A program made the position numbers and the translations under genes. Shown here one piece after another: positions 33,298-41,138 of a stretch of 64,000 nt of DNA; position 1 is the stretch's first letter; every line of letters begins with the position of its first letter. Source of the stretch: Brevibacillus centrosporus (GTDB lineage Bacteria; Bacillota; Bacilli; Brevibacillales; Brevibacillaceae); assembly GCF_003710815.1 (NCBI RefSeq), contig NZ_RHHP01000032.1:50311-114310 (forward strand). Reading direction: 5' to 3'. Under the pieces are notes generated by a model. That model saw only the letters and a list, made by a program, of their open reading frames with translations, searched no databases and was not told where the DNA came from.

Positions 33298-33343
33298 ATA
33301 CCCCTATGGGTATAATATTAAGTGGTAGTGTCTTCTTTGTCAA
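33298..33343 (-). promoter_or_regulatory. Promoter and CstR-like operator of the sulfur operon
   Basis: TTGACA (33343-33338), 17 nt, TAATAT (33320-33315), immediately followed by the palindrome ATACCC-ATAG-GGGTAT (33313-33298) covering the transcription start. It fits repression by CstR encoded 4 kb away. Confidence 0.8.
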
Positions 33344-33406
33344 CACCTCTCCTTGTCCCTCTTCCTCTTTCCGCAAATGGCCCGATTGAAGCGAAAAGGT
33401 CGATAG

Positions 33407-33435
33407 TTACAGCGACTCTATTTGTTTGTTATAGT
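33407..33435 (+). promoter_or_regulatory. Promoter of the GNAT/ABC cluster
   Basis: TTACAG (33407-33412), 17 nt, TATAGT (33430-33435), 45 nt upstream of the first ATG. Confidence 0.55.
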
Positions 33436-33480
33436 GGAAAAAGTGAGATTGGAAATCGAATCCAGTGAAGGTGAGCAAAG

Positions 33481-34011
33481 ATGAGCTACGATTTTTCTGT
33501 TTGTGCAACCGAGTTCTACATGCAGAATTACCTAGAGTTTTTACTGGAGAACTACTCCAAACTGAACCTCCCTTATTCATTTCCCGTTACCCTCAGCTAT
33601 ATCGCGAGCCCTGCCTTCATGGAGCAGATCGCTATACTTTGCTATTCCGATGACCACGAAATGATTGGGACGATCGGCTGTATTCTAGGTACAGGAGAGA
33701 ACGATTACCAGGATACTCACATTGCGCAGATTCAGGTCATTCACTTTTTAGAGCCTTTTCGCCGCACCCTGCTTTTCCTCAGGACGATGCAATTTTTTAC
33801 GCAGCATCTCGCCCAGCTGCCAGTTGATATCCGTGAGCTGCGTTTTTGGGCACCTTCAGACGATTACCTCCGTCCGCTGTTTTCCAAGCTTGCCAAGCAA
33901 ACAGCAGTTGTCGAAACAGACCACGGTGGTACTCTCATCGAATACCGTGCCTCTTTTTCGGATTGGCACTCCTATGCGGCCAAGTTCCGGCATGATCAAT
34001 ACTACGACTGA
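33481..34011 (+). CDS. GNAT-like protein A of the cNMP-ABC cluster
   Basis: Protein of 176 residues, not a recognised family. It seems paralogous to the protein at 36204-36725: both start with F-x2-C in the first 10 residues, have an IG-containing central strand (EMIGTIGCI / DVIGWGHYQ), a long helix, and a C-terminal DDYLRPLFSKLAKQ versus DHPYLNRLYSKFAQP. The order of segments is GNAT-acetyltransferase-like, but I cannot see a convincing acetyl-CoA loop. RBS GAAGGTGAG. 17 nt before the ABC gene. Confidence 0.65.
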   Translation: MSYDFSVCATEFYMQNYLEFLLENYSKLNLPYSFPVTLSYIASPAFMEQIAILCYSDDHEMIGTIGCILGTGENDYQDTHIAQIQVIHFLEPFRRTLLFLRTMQFFTQHLAQLPVDIRELRFWAPSDDYLRPLFSKLAKQTAVVETDHGGTLIEYRASFSDWHSYAAKFRHDQYYD

Positions 34012-34028
34012 TTCCAAGGAGTATCACC

Positions 34029-36191
34029 ATGCTTACCGTCATCAAAAGCCTGCTGAGCTACCTGCGCTCCTACAAGCTGCTTACGTCACTCTTTTTATTG
34101 GCCTTGCTGTTTGACCTCACTTTCATTTCCCTTGCACCTTTGAGCTTTACATTCATCATCGACAAGGCAGTTGAACCTCGCGATCTGGACTATTTTTTCT
34201 TTATTTTGAAAGTCCTTGTGTCTACCGGTGTCATCTGTATCGGCATGGGAATCTTGAGCGATTATGCGCTTGCCCGCCTTCATACTCGTGTGCAAGAAGA
34301 CCTGCACAAACGAGTCTTTGAACACATTCAGCACCTTCCTATCAGCTATTTTCAAAAGAATCGGTCCGGTGATCTTGTTGCCTTTTTCTCCGTCGATTTG
34401 CCAGCCATTGGGAGAGTCATGAATGTCCTGTTGACGACAGGCATCCAATCGTTTTTCGTCGTGATCGTCAGTACGGTAGTTTTGTTTTATTTACAATGGA
34501 GCATGGCTGTGTTGATACTGGTCGGTGCCTTGGTCATCTTTATCGGTCCCTATTTGTTTGGTCCACGCGCACGCAAAGCGAATGAAGACGATTTACAGCA
34601 ATTTACCCATATGACCTCAGAGCTGCAGGAGAACATGAAGGCGCAAAATGTCATCAAGGGCTACCATCTGCAGGCTGCTATGATTGAAAAATTCAGTTCG
34701 CGTCTTCAATTGCTATCGGCTACCGGCTATCACCGACAGCTCGTGAATCAGCAGCTGGAACGAATCCCGCTGATCAGCCTCTTGTTCATCAACCTGACAA
34801 TCATCGGACTCGGCTCTTACCTGGCTTTGACAGGTAAAATTACTGTCGGTGCGCTCGTCGCTTTTTTTACGATGTATACCTCCATGGGTAATTCCGTCTT
34901 TGGCTTGACCTTCATCATCCCCGCGTTTACAGAAGCACGCGTGAGCATGGAGCGCATCGCCGACCTGTTGGCGCAGTCTCGGGAAGCAAGTGGAGAGCTG
35001 ATCCCCTTTTCTTCGGAAAATCAGTGCCAAGCAGATGTCCACGTGGATCACGTCACCTTTGGGTATGAAGCAAAGCAGCCTGTTCTAAAGGAAGTCAGCC
35101 TGCATATCCCTTCTGGCAGCCGAGCAGCTTTCGTCGGCTCCAGTGGCTCTGGGAAAAGTACGATGCTCCAGCTGCTGCTCGGTTTTTACGACCCACAGCT
35201 TGGGCAAGTAAAAATAAACGGAGTGAGTCTTGCGGATTGGAACCGGGGTGCCTTTCGGGAGCGAATCGGAGTCGTTTTTCAAGACAACTTTTTGTTTCAC
35301 GGCTCGATCTATGACAACATCCGAATCAGCCGGCCACAGGCTACACGTGAGGAAGTGATTGCCGCGGCGAAAAAGGCGGAGATTCACGATTTTGTTAGCA
35401 GCCTCCCCGAAGGCTACGAGACAATGGTTCTAGACGAAGGAAGCAATTTTTCCGGAGGTCAGCGACAACGAATAGCCATCGCGCGAGCCATCCTTCGCGA
35501 TCCGCCCATCCTTCTTTTGGATGAGGCAACCTCTGCTCTTGACCCGATCTCGGAAGCTTCCATTAATCGAACCTTTGAAGATCTGGCAAAAGGACGGACG
35601 GTTATTTCCGTGACACATCGTCTGGCAGCTATTACGGGGTATGACCAGATTTTTGTCTTTGATCAGGGAAAGCTGATCGATCAGGGAAGCCATCAGGAGA
35701 TGCTGGATAGTGGGGGATTTTATAAGGCCTTGTGGGAGAAGCAAAGCGGGTTGTTCCTGTCCCAAAATGGGCAGGAAGCGACAATCGATAAAGAACGTCT
35801 GTCTCGGCTCCCATTCTTTCAAGGAATTGAATCAGCTATTCTGGAGGAAATATCGGACCTGTTTCAAACCGAAGCCTACACAAATGGGCAGGCCGTCATT
35901 CACGAAGGAGACGTTGGGGAAAAGTTTTACCTGATTGCTCGTGGAAAAGTGGAGATCACCAAAGCCGCACCTGACTCAGAAACCGGGGAAATCCGTCTGG
36001 CCGTCCTTCAGGATGGTGATCATTTCGGGGAAATCGCGCTGTTGGAGAACGTGCCTCGTACCGCGACCGTAACTGCCTTGACACCGTGTGTCTTTTTGAC
36101 CCTGCAGCGTAAGGTTCTCTACTATATTTTATCCCGTTACCCGGAAATCGACGCCCACGTGAGAATGACGTTGGCGCAAAGACGTAGCTAG
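34029..36191 (+). CDS. ABC exporter with C-terminal cyclic-nucleotide-binding domain
   Basis: Fused permease-ATPase of 720 residues. Six-helix type I exporter domain (about 1-310), nucleotide-binding domain with Walker A GSSGSGKST, signature FSGGQRQR (in place of LSGGQ) and LLLDEATSALD. After residue 585 a cNMP-binding domain: GDVGEKFYLIARG and the phosphate-binding cassette FGEIALLENVPRTATV, where the Glu and Arg that bind cAMP/cGMP are kept. No C39 peptidase domain. It probably exports a small or peptide substrate under nucleotide control; this is inference. It is flanked by two GNAT-like genes. Confidence 0.9.
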   Translation: MLTVIKSLLSYLRSYKLLTSLFLLALLFDLTFISLAPLSFTFIIDKAVEPRDLDYFFFILKVLVSTGVICIGMGILSDYALARLHTRVQEDLHKRVFEHIQHLPISYFQKNRSGDLVAFFSVDLPAIGRVMNVLLTTGIQSFFVVIVSTVVLFYLQWSMAVLILVGALVIFIGPYLFGPRARKANEDDLQQFTHMTSELQENMKAQNVIKGYHLQAAMIEKFSSRLQLLSATGYHRQLVNQQLERIPLISLLFINLTIIGLGSYLALTGKITVGALVAFFTMYTSMGNSVFGLTFIIPAFTEARVSMERIADLLAQSREASGELIPFSSENQCQADVHVDHVTFGYEAKQPVLKEVSLHIPSGSRAAFVGSSGSGKSTMLQLLLGFYDPQLGQVKINGVSLADWNRGAFRERIGVVFQDNFLFHGSIYDNIRISRPQATREEVIAAAKKAEIHDFVSSLPEGYETMVLDEGSNFSGGQRQRIAIARAILRDPPILLLDEATSALDPISEASINRTFEDLAKGRTVISVTHRLAAITGYDQIFVFDQGKLIDQGSHQEMLDSGGFYKALWEKQSGLFLSQNGQEATIDKERLSRLPFFQGIESAILEEISDLFQTEAYTNGQAVIHEGDVGEKFYLIARGKVEITKAAPDSETGEIRLAVLQDGDHFGEIALLENVPRTATVTALTPCVFLTLQRKVLYYILSRYPEIDAHVRMTLAQRRS

Positions 36192-36203
36192 GAGTGCATG
36201 TGA

Positions 36204-36725
36204 ATGCTAGGAAAATTCAGGATGTGCACAAGTGACGCGGACTATGCAAAATTTACGCTGTACTTTATCCGCCACCGCAGAGAGTTCCACCCGTTTTTCA
36301 CCTTGTACGACACACTTTCGCATATTTTTGTCACTCTGCCCCACGCTCGTATTATCCTCGTGGAGGATTTGAACGATGATGTCATTGGGTGGGGGCATTA
36401 CCAGTACTACAGCGCCGACTATCAGGACGATCCTCAAGGCGAGGTCGTGCTGGTTAATTCCGTCATTCTCGATCAAAAATTCCGAAGCAGTCGACTATTC
36501 ATCCACGGATTTCGCCATTTAGCCAATCAGATTGCCGAAGAGAATCCATCCATCAAGCTCTTCCAGTTTTCCGCAAGAGAGGATCATCCCTATCTCAACC
36601 GTCTGTATAGCAAATTTGCGCAGCCTATTGGCAAAAGAGAAGGATATAACGGCACGGAAAATATTTATTCGACAGAATTTGAGCGTCTGCTATTTTATTT
36701 GAATCATCCGAATACCAGGAATTGA
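36204..36725 (+). CDS. GNAT-like protein B of the cNMP-ABC cluster
   Basis: Protein of 173 residues, 12 nt after the ABC gene with RBS AGGAGTG, so translationally linked. It shares the layout of protein A (33481-34011) but reads more like an acetyltransferase: a beta strand with VVLVNSVILDQKFRSSRL followed by a helix, as in the acetyl-CoA-binding strand and loop. Substrate unknown. The two copies on either side of a transporter suggest modification of the exported molecule or of the transporter. Confidence 0.65.
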   Translation: MLGKFRMCTSDADYAKFTLYFIRHRREFHPFFTLYDTLSHIFVTLPHARIILVEDLNDDVIGWGHYQYYSADYQDDPQGEVVLVNSVILDQKFRSSRLFIHGFRHLANQIAEENPSIKLFQFSAREDHPYLNRLYSKFAQPIGKREGYNGTENIYSTEFERLLFYLNHPNTRN

Positions 36726-36751
36726 CGCTATTTCGTCTCCAATGTTATGAT
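36722..36751 (+). promoter_or_regulatory. Promoter of the 41-residue peptide gene
   Basis: TTGACG (36722-36727), 18 nt, TATGAT (36746-36751), overlapping the end of the GNAT-like gene; start near 36758. Confidence 0.7.
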
Positions 36752-36790
36752 TTACATAATATGACATTGACAGAAGGGGGGATTTTTAAA

Positions 36791-36916
36791 ATGTTTCCAA
36801 TGCCAGGGTATGGTAAAAAAGATATCAAAAAGGGCAGCGGTTTCGGGCGCTTTGGCCTGACTAACCTCTTGAAGCAAAACGAACAACTGAGAACTGCAGC
36901 AACACCAGCAAAATAA
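36791..36916 (+). CDS. 41-residue basic glycine-rich peptide
   Basis: Short gene with GGGGGG 9-10 nt before the ATG, its own promoter and its own terminator. The product starts MFPMPGYGKKDIKKGSG, followed by FGRFGLTNLLKQNEQL. It is cationic, Gly- and Phe-rich, with no signal peptide and no cysteine. No family is recognised. Its position behind the ABC exporter and two GNAT-like genes makes it a candidate substrate, but a ribosome-associated or other small protein is equally possible. Confidence 0.6.
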   Translation: MFPMPGYGKKDIKKGSGFGRFGLTNLLKQNEQLRTAATPAK

Positions 36917-36976
36917 GCTGTCTTATATGGACAAGCTGTCATCGAGCGATTGCGGTGGCAGCTTATTTGTTTTGTA
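36906..36976 (+). terminator. Terminator of the peptide gene
   Basis: AAATAAGCTG...CAGCTTATTT with a long loop, then TGTTTTG. Confidence 0.6.
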
Positions 36977-37042
36977 GGTTCCTGTCAAAAAATGAAAAAA
37001 GCACGATTTCACCATTCGGCAAAATCATGCTTTCACAATAAG

Positions 37043-37131
37043 CGGAGAGAGTGGGATTCGAACCCACGCACGCCTCACGACGCCTAACGCATTTCGAGTG
37101 CGTCCCCTTATGACCACTTGGGTATCTCTCC
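37043..37131 (-). tRNA. tRNA-Ser (anticodon CGA)
   Basis: Class II tRNA of 89 nt. Acceptor GGAGAGA/TCTCTCC with discriminator G, long variable arm, T-arm GGGTTCGAATCCC, anticodon loop CTCGAAA giving CGA, decoding UCG. CCA is not encoded. Confidence 0.96.
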
Positions 37132-37288
37132 AGAATCGATATTCAGTCAGAAACATTACTAACTATAGCAAATCCACCGTAAAATTGCAAGACTTAATCC
37201 TTGGTGTTCCTCTTGATTTGCGAGCTGCATTAGGCCAAACTAATAACCATATACCTGTCCTAGAGTAGAAGAAAAGTGAGGAACACAC

Positions 37289-38005
37289 ATGAAACGTGAA
37301 CGTTTAGATAAAGTACTGGCCAATATGGGTCTTGGCACGCGCAAGGAAGTGAAGGTCCTGGTCAAACAGGGGCTGGTCGTTGTCGATGATGTCGTCGCTA
37401 CCGACCCCGGCATGCATGTCATTGCAGAAGAGCAAAACATCGTCGTCGATGGAGAGCCGCTCAACTTTAAACGCTGGGTCTACGTTTTGATGAACAAGCC
37501 GCCCGGAGTCGTCTCCGCAACCGAAGACAATGTACATGAAACGGTAGTAGATCTTTTGCCTTATGAATGGGCGATCAAGGTGCACCCGGTAGGTCGCCTG
37601 GATATCGACACGGAAGGTCTTTTGCTGCTGACCAACGATGGACAGCTTTCCCACAGCCTGCTCTCTCCGAAAAAGAAAGTGGACAAGGAGTACTTCGCAA
37701 GAATCGATGGCCGGGTAACGGAGCGCCATGTCGAAGAATTTGCCAAAGGCGTTGAGCTGGAGGACTTCACGACTCTGCCAGCCAAGCTCGAAATCCTCTC
37801 CTCCGGTGAAACCTCTGAGATTCGTGTCACCATCATGGAAGGAAAGTTTCATCAGGTGAAGCGCATGTTTGCAGCTTTTGATCTGCACGTGACTTACTTA
37901 CAGCGCATCCGCATGGGTCCCTTGCATTTGGATTCCGCTCTGAAGCCGGGAGAATACCGCGAATTGACGGATGAAGAGCTGGACATGCTGCAAAACCAGC
38001 GATAA
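37289..38005 (+). CDS. RsuA/RluB-type rRNA pseudouridine synthase
   Basis: Protein of 238 residues. N-terminal S4 RNA-binding domain (ERLDKVLANMGLGTRKEVKVL), then the catalytic domain with VGRLDIDTEGLLLLTNDG holding the nucleophilic aspartate. Short linker, full RsuA size. Modifies 16S or 23S rRNA; which site cannot be told from the sequence. Confidence 0.93.
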   Translation: MKRERLDKVLANMGLGTRKEVKVLVKQGLVVVDDVVATDPGMHVIAEEQNIVVDGEPLNFKRWVYVLMNKPPGVVSATEDNVHETVVDLLPYEWAIKVHPVGRLDIDTEGLLLLTNDGQLSHSLLSPKKKVDKEYFARIDGRVTERHVEEFAKGVELEDFTTLPAKLEILSSGETSEIRVTIMEGKFHQVKRMFAAFDLHVTYLQRIRMGPLHLDSALKPGEYRELTDEELDMLQNQR

Positions 38006-38009
38006 AAAA

Positions 38010-38057
38010 CACAAGACCGCTCGGCATCTATGGATACGATGCCAGCGGTCTTTTTTA
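38010..38057 (+). terminator. Terminator after the pseudouridine synthase gene
   Basis: AAGACCGCTCGGCATC...GATGCCAGCGGTCTT followed by TTTT; convergent with tadA. Confidence 0.85.
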
Positions 38058-38080
38058 CATGGCCTGCAAAACAGGTGCGC

Positions 38081-38569
38081 TCAGCCCTCTTTGGACTGCC
38101 GTCTCTGACGCAGGGAGCGAAAGAAATCCTTCAGCATTTGCCCGCATTCCTCTGCAAGTACACCTTCGATTACCGGTACCTGATGATTAAATCGCGGCTC
38201 CTCCAGCAGGTTCATAAGTGTCCCGGCACAGCCCGCTTTGGGATCGCGTGCACCGTAAACGACTTGCTCAATCCTGCTCTGAACGATGGCACCGGCACAC
38301 ATCGGGCACGGCTCCAGCGTCACATAGAGGGTGCAGCTGATCAGCCTCCAGCCGCCCAGCCGCTCGCTCGCTTCGCGGATCGCGATCATTTCCGCATGGA
38401 GCGTCGGATCCTTTTGCGTTTCCCGCAGGTTGTACCCTCGTCCTACAATTTCCCCGTTCCGTACGACGACGGCGCCAATCGGCACTTCTCCGATCGCAGC
38501 CGCCTTTTGCGCTTCCTCCATGGCCGCCTTCATATATCGTTCATGCTCTTGCAGATGAGATCCTATCAC
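38081..38569 (-). CDS. tadA: tRNA-specific adenosine deaminase TadA
   Basis: Converts A34 to inosine in tRNA-Arg(ACG); 162 residues. Zinc deaminase motifs HAEMIAIREAS (HAE) and PCPMCAGAIV (PCxxC) are present. The start is uncertain: GTG at 38569 gives 162 residues, the in-frame ATG at 38533 gives 150, and neither has a strong RBS. In B. subtilis tadA lies next to scr-dnaX; here the two are 16 kb apart. The 282 bp upstream (38570-38851) show nothing clear. Confidence 0.94.
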   Translation of the reverse strand: MIGSHLQEHERYMKAAMEEAQKAAAIGEVPIGAVVVRNGEIVGRGYNLRETQKDPTLHAEMIAIREASERLGGWRLISCTLYVTLEPCPMCAGAIVQSRIEQVVYGARDPKAGCAGTLMNLLEEPRFNHQVPVIEGVLAEECGQMLKDFFRSLRQRRQSKEG

Positions 38570-38851
38570 TGTTCTTTTTACACACCTTTATCTTCATGAT
38601 TAATCACATGATTTGTAAATGAGGACAAACTATTTTCTTCATCAATTCTTCTTCGTTCCTTTAAGCATACATGGCAGCTTGCTGTACGGAAAGCGAAATG
38701 TACTCCTTCTGCCGCTTTCCATCCGACCGCATCGTTTGCTCGATAAGTTTTTTGTCCGACCTGTTCACATACTCTCTGCGAGATTACATACATTAATGAT
38801 GTACGGATCAGATTTGGAAACTAGAGATTGCCTCTATCTGGAGGGATGTGA

Positions 38852-39349
38852 GTGGGCTTAACCTCTGCAAATTCTCTGTTCGATTGTTTTCACAGTCCGA
38901 CTAGAGGGCTGCTTGCCAAGGAGGATGTATTCTCCCATATCGAGCAAACCATCTCGTCAATGGCCGGTCCATTTGAGATTATCGTGGGAGCCGATTCACA
39001 GCTCAAAAGCCGTGGAACCTTTTTTGCGCTAGTCATTACGGTGATTCGCCCTGGGCATGGAGGCACCTTTTTCTATCACAAATTCCAGGAAAGGCGTTAC
39101 TCCTCCCTGCAGCAGCGCATTTTTCAGGAAGCGATGTACGCAGTGGGTCTCGCTACAGAAGTGCGTCAGTACCTCCGTGATCGCCAGCTCGATACCCCTA
39201 TTCGCCTGCACTTTGACATCGGAGCGAACGGTCCTACCCGTAAGTTTATCCAGTCCTTGCTAAGCCTAGCAGAAACCAACCATTTCCGGGCAGAAATCAA
39301 GCCAAATTCCTTTTGTGCTTCGACCATCGCAGACAAATTCACCAAATAA
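38852..39349 (+). CDS. YkuK family (DUF458) RNase H-like protein
   Basis: Protein of 165 residues. IIVGADSQLKSRGTFFALVI carries the first acidic residue of a predicted RNase H-like fold, and HFDIGANGPTRKFIQSL the second. Function unknown; B. subtilis YkuK is the prototype. GTG start at 38852 with GGAGGG upstream. Confidence 0.85.
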   Translation: MGLTSANSLFDCFHSPTRGLLAKEDVFSHIEQTISSMAGPFEIIVGADSQLKSRGTFFALVITVIRPGHGGTFFYHKFQERRYSSLQQRIFQEAMYAVGLATEVRQYLRDRQLDTPIRLHFDIGANGPTRKFIQSLLSLAETNHFRAEIKPNSFCASTIADKFTK

Positions 39350-39354
39350 CGAGG

Positions 39355-39400
39355 CAAGCTGGCGGGTTCCCCTTCATAGCCGTCAGCTTGTTTTTTTGGC
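39355..39400 (+). terminator. Terminator of the YkuK-like gene
   Basis: CAAGCTG...CAGCTTG followed by seven T. Confidence 0.85.
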
Positions 39401-39469
39401 ATTCCCCTGCCCTCGGTGATAGAATTTTGGCTGGTAAAATAGGGCGTACAAGCCCGGTGTACAGGGTGA

Positions 39470-39498
39470 TTGACAACCAGAAAAACGTGAGCTATGAT
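39470..39498 (+). promoter_or_regulatory. Promoter of glcT
   Basis: TTGACA (39470-39475), 17 nt, TATGAT (39493-39498). The RNA should start near 39505, just before the RAT element. Confidence 0.85.
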
Positions 39499-39519
39499 AA
39501 AAATCAATTGAAGCGTTTT

Positions 39520-39600
39520 CACACAGGCGTGTTACTGGTTATGCAGGCATGAGCCGAGAAGATCTTTTTAATTGATAAAAAGGTTTTTTCGGCTCTTTCT
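39520..39600 (+). promoter_or_regulatory. RAT antiterminator 1 and overlapping terminator (glcT leader)
   Basis: The RAT sequence GCGTGTTACTGG...GCAGGCATGAGCC overlaps the left arm of a terminator, GAGCCGAGAA...TTTTTTCGGCTC plus T run. Same design as RAT 2 before crr; fits regulation by the BglG-family antiterminator encoded immediately downstream. Confidence 0.88.
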
Positions 39601-39625
39601 TTATGTAACAAAGGTGGTGAACTGG

Positions 39626-40480
39626 TTGTCCCGAGAACAGGAAAAAGTATATACGATCACACGCGTGTTGAACCACAACGTCGTACTGGTTGAAGAGCCT
39701 GACTCCCATCAGGAGATCGTGCTGTTCGGAAAAGGCATCGGATTTAGTGCAAAGCCCGGGAACACCATTCCTGCCCAGGACCCTCGTGTGGAGAAGCGTT
39801 TTCGATTGGAAAGTGAAAGTCATCAAAAGCAATATCAAACGATACTCAGTCAAGTAGACCCTGCTGTCGTCGGTATTGCGGAAGAGATCATCGCCTTGAT
39901 CGCGATTGAGATCACACCGAAGCTGAACGAGCACGTGCACGTCGCCTTGCCTGACCATATCCAGTTTGCTATTTATCGGCTGCGAAATGGCATGGAGATC
40001 GTCAATCCGTTCCTGTTTGAAGTACAGACGCTGTACGCAAAAGAGTACGCGCTGGCGAAACGGGCGGCGGATATGATCAAGAAGGCGTTTTCCCTGGATA
40101 TTCCCGAGAGTGAGATTGGCTTTTTGGCCCTGCATATACACTCGGCAATCAGCTATTTGCCCGTAAACAAGGCAGTTCAATTTGCCAACATCATCAGCGA
40201 GCTGGTGTCCATCGTCGAACAGCGCACAGGCCAAACCATCGAACGCAGCACAGTCGATTATGTTCGCCTGATCACTCATTTGCGATTTGCCGTAGAGCGT
40301 ATCCGTCAGAAAAAATCGATTCAAAATCCGTTGCTGGACCGGGTCAAAACCACGATCCCGGACGCTTACGAGCTTGCCTCTGAGCTGGCTGATTACATTT
40401 CAACCCGACTCGAAGTGACAGTACCTGAAGACGAAATTGGCTATATGGCCATGCACGTCTATCGTTTGCTACAACAATAA
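39626..40480 (+). CDS. glcT: GlcT-type transcription antiterminator
   Basis: BglG/LicT-family RNA-binding antiterminator, 284 residues from a TTG at 39626 with AAAGGTGG before it; upstream codons in this frame lie in the terminator. CAT domain at 1-60 (ITRVLNHNVVLVEE, GKGIGF), then PRD1 and PRD2 with conserved histidines (NEHVHVALPDHI, LALHIHSAISY, LITHLRF, MAMHVYRLL). EI/HPr phosphorylation of these histidines controls dimerisation. Next to PTS genes, it should control its own leader and the crr-ptsHI-IICB operon. Confidence 0.92.
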   Translation: MSREQEKVYTITRVLNHNVVLVEEPDSHQEIVLFGKGIGFSAKPGNTIPAQDPRVEKRFRLESESHQKQYQTILSQVDPAVVGIAEEIIALIAIEITPKLNEHVHVALPDHIQFAIYRLRNGMEIVNPFLFEVQTLYAKEYALAKRAADMIKKAFSLDIPESEIGFLALHIHSAISYLPVNKAVQFANIISELVSIVEQRTGQTIERSTVDYVRLITHLRFAVERIRQKKSIQNPLLDRVKTTIPDAYELASELADYISTRLEVTVPEDEIGYMAMHVYRLLQQ

Positions 40481-40489
40481 ATTGATCAT

Positions 40490-40586
40490 AACCTGCGTGT
40501 TACTAGGTTCGACTAGGCATGAGCGGTTAGAACATACGGACATAGTATAGATGTCCTGTGTTTAACCTGCTCATGCCTATTTTCGT
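40490..40586 (+). promoter_or_regulatory. RAT antiterminator 2 and terminator (crr leader)
   Basis: GCGTGTTACTAGG...TAGGCATGAGC (RAT core) overlaps a terminator AGGCATGAGCGGTTA...TAACCTGCTCATGCCT then ATTTT. No separate promoter is evident between glcT and crr. Confidence 0.85.
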
Positions 40587-40607
40587 TCAACGCAAAAGGA
40601 GGAACTT

Positions 40608-41102
40608 ATGCTACGCGGTTTGTTTTCCCGTAAGAAACAAGAAGAAGTCACTTTTCTTGCACCACTGACAGGCGCGATCGTGCCTCTTTCCGAGGTGCCA
40701 GACCCTGTTTTTGCCCAAAAGGTAGTCGGCGATGGTGTAGCGATTTTGCCATCCGAAGGGCTCCTGCTCGCTCCGATTGACGCCAAAGTCACTCACCTGT
40801 TCCCTACTCATCATGCGATTGGTTTAACCAGTGACTCCGGTCTGGAGATTCTCATGCACATCGGGATTGATACCGTCAAATTGAAAGGCCAGGGCTTTAC
40901 TCCCTTCGTATCTGTCGGTGATCAAGTCAAAGCTGGCGACAAGCTGATCGAGTTTGATGCATCTGTCTTGAAAGAAGCCGGTTGCCCGATTGTCACTCCG
41001 ATCGTGATTACCAATGGCGATGTCGTAGCAGAAAAGAACGTCGTAGCCAAAGCTGACGTGCAAGCTGGTCGCGAGCCGATCATGACCGTTCTTCTCAAAT
41101 AA
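40608..41102 (+). CDS. crr: PTS system EIIA component, glucose family
   Basis: Phosphocarrier EIIA(Glc)-type, 164 residues. Active-site histidine H84 in ILMHIGIDTV and supporting H69 in PTHHAIGL. A stand-alone EIIA explains why the IICB protein in the same operon lacks an A domain. RBS AAGGAGG. First of four genes with spacings of 36, 32 and 153 nt. Confidence 0.94.
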   Translation: MLRGLFSRKKQEEVTFLAPLTGAIVPLSEVPDPVFAQKVVGDGVAILPSEGLLLAPIDAKVTHLFPTHHAIGLTSDSGLEILMHIGIDTVKLKGQGFTPFVSVGDQVKAGDKLIEFDASVLKEAGCPIVTPIVITNGDVVAEKNVVAKADVQAGREPIMTVLLK

Positions 41103-41138
41103 TAATCGGCCACGAGGCTCATGTAACAGGAGGTCCCC

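Noticed and set aside
38578..38793. A 71-codon minus-strand frame upstream of tadA
   Set aside because: No RBS, no recognisable motif; the composition looks like random coding.
39572..39625. Longer N terminus for GlcT
   Set aside because: These codons lie in the terminator stem of the RAT leader; the CAT domain begins only after the TTG at 39626.
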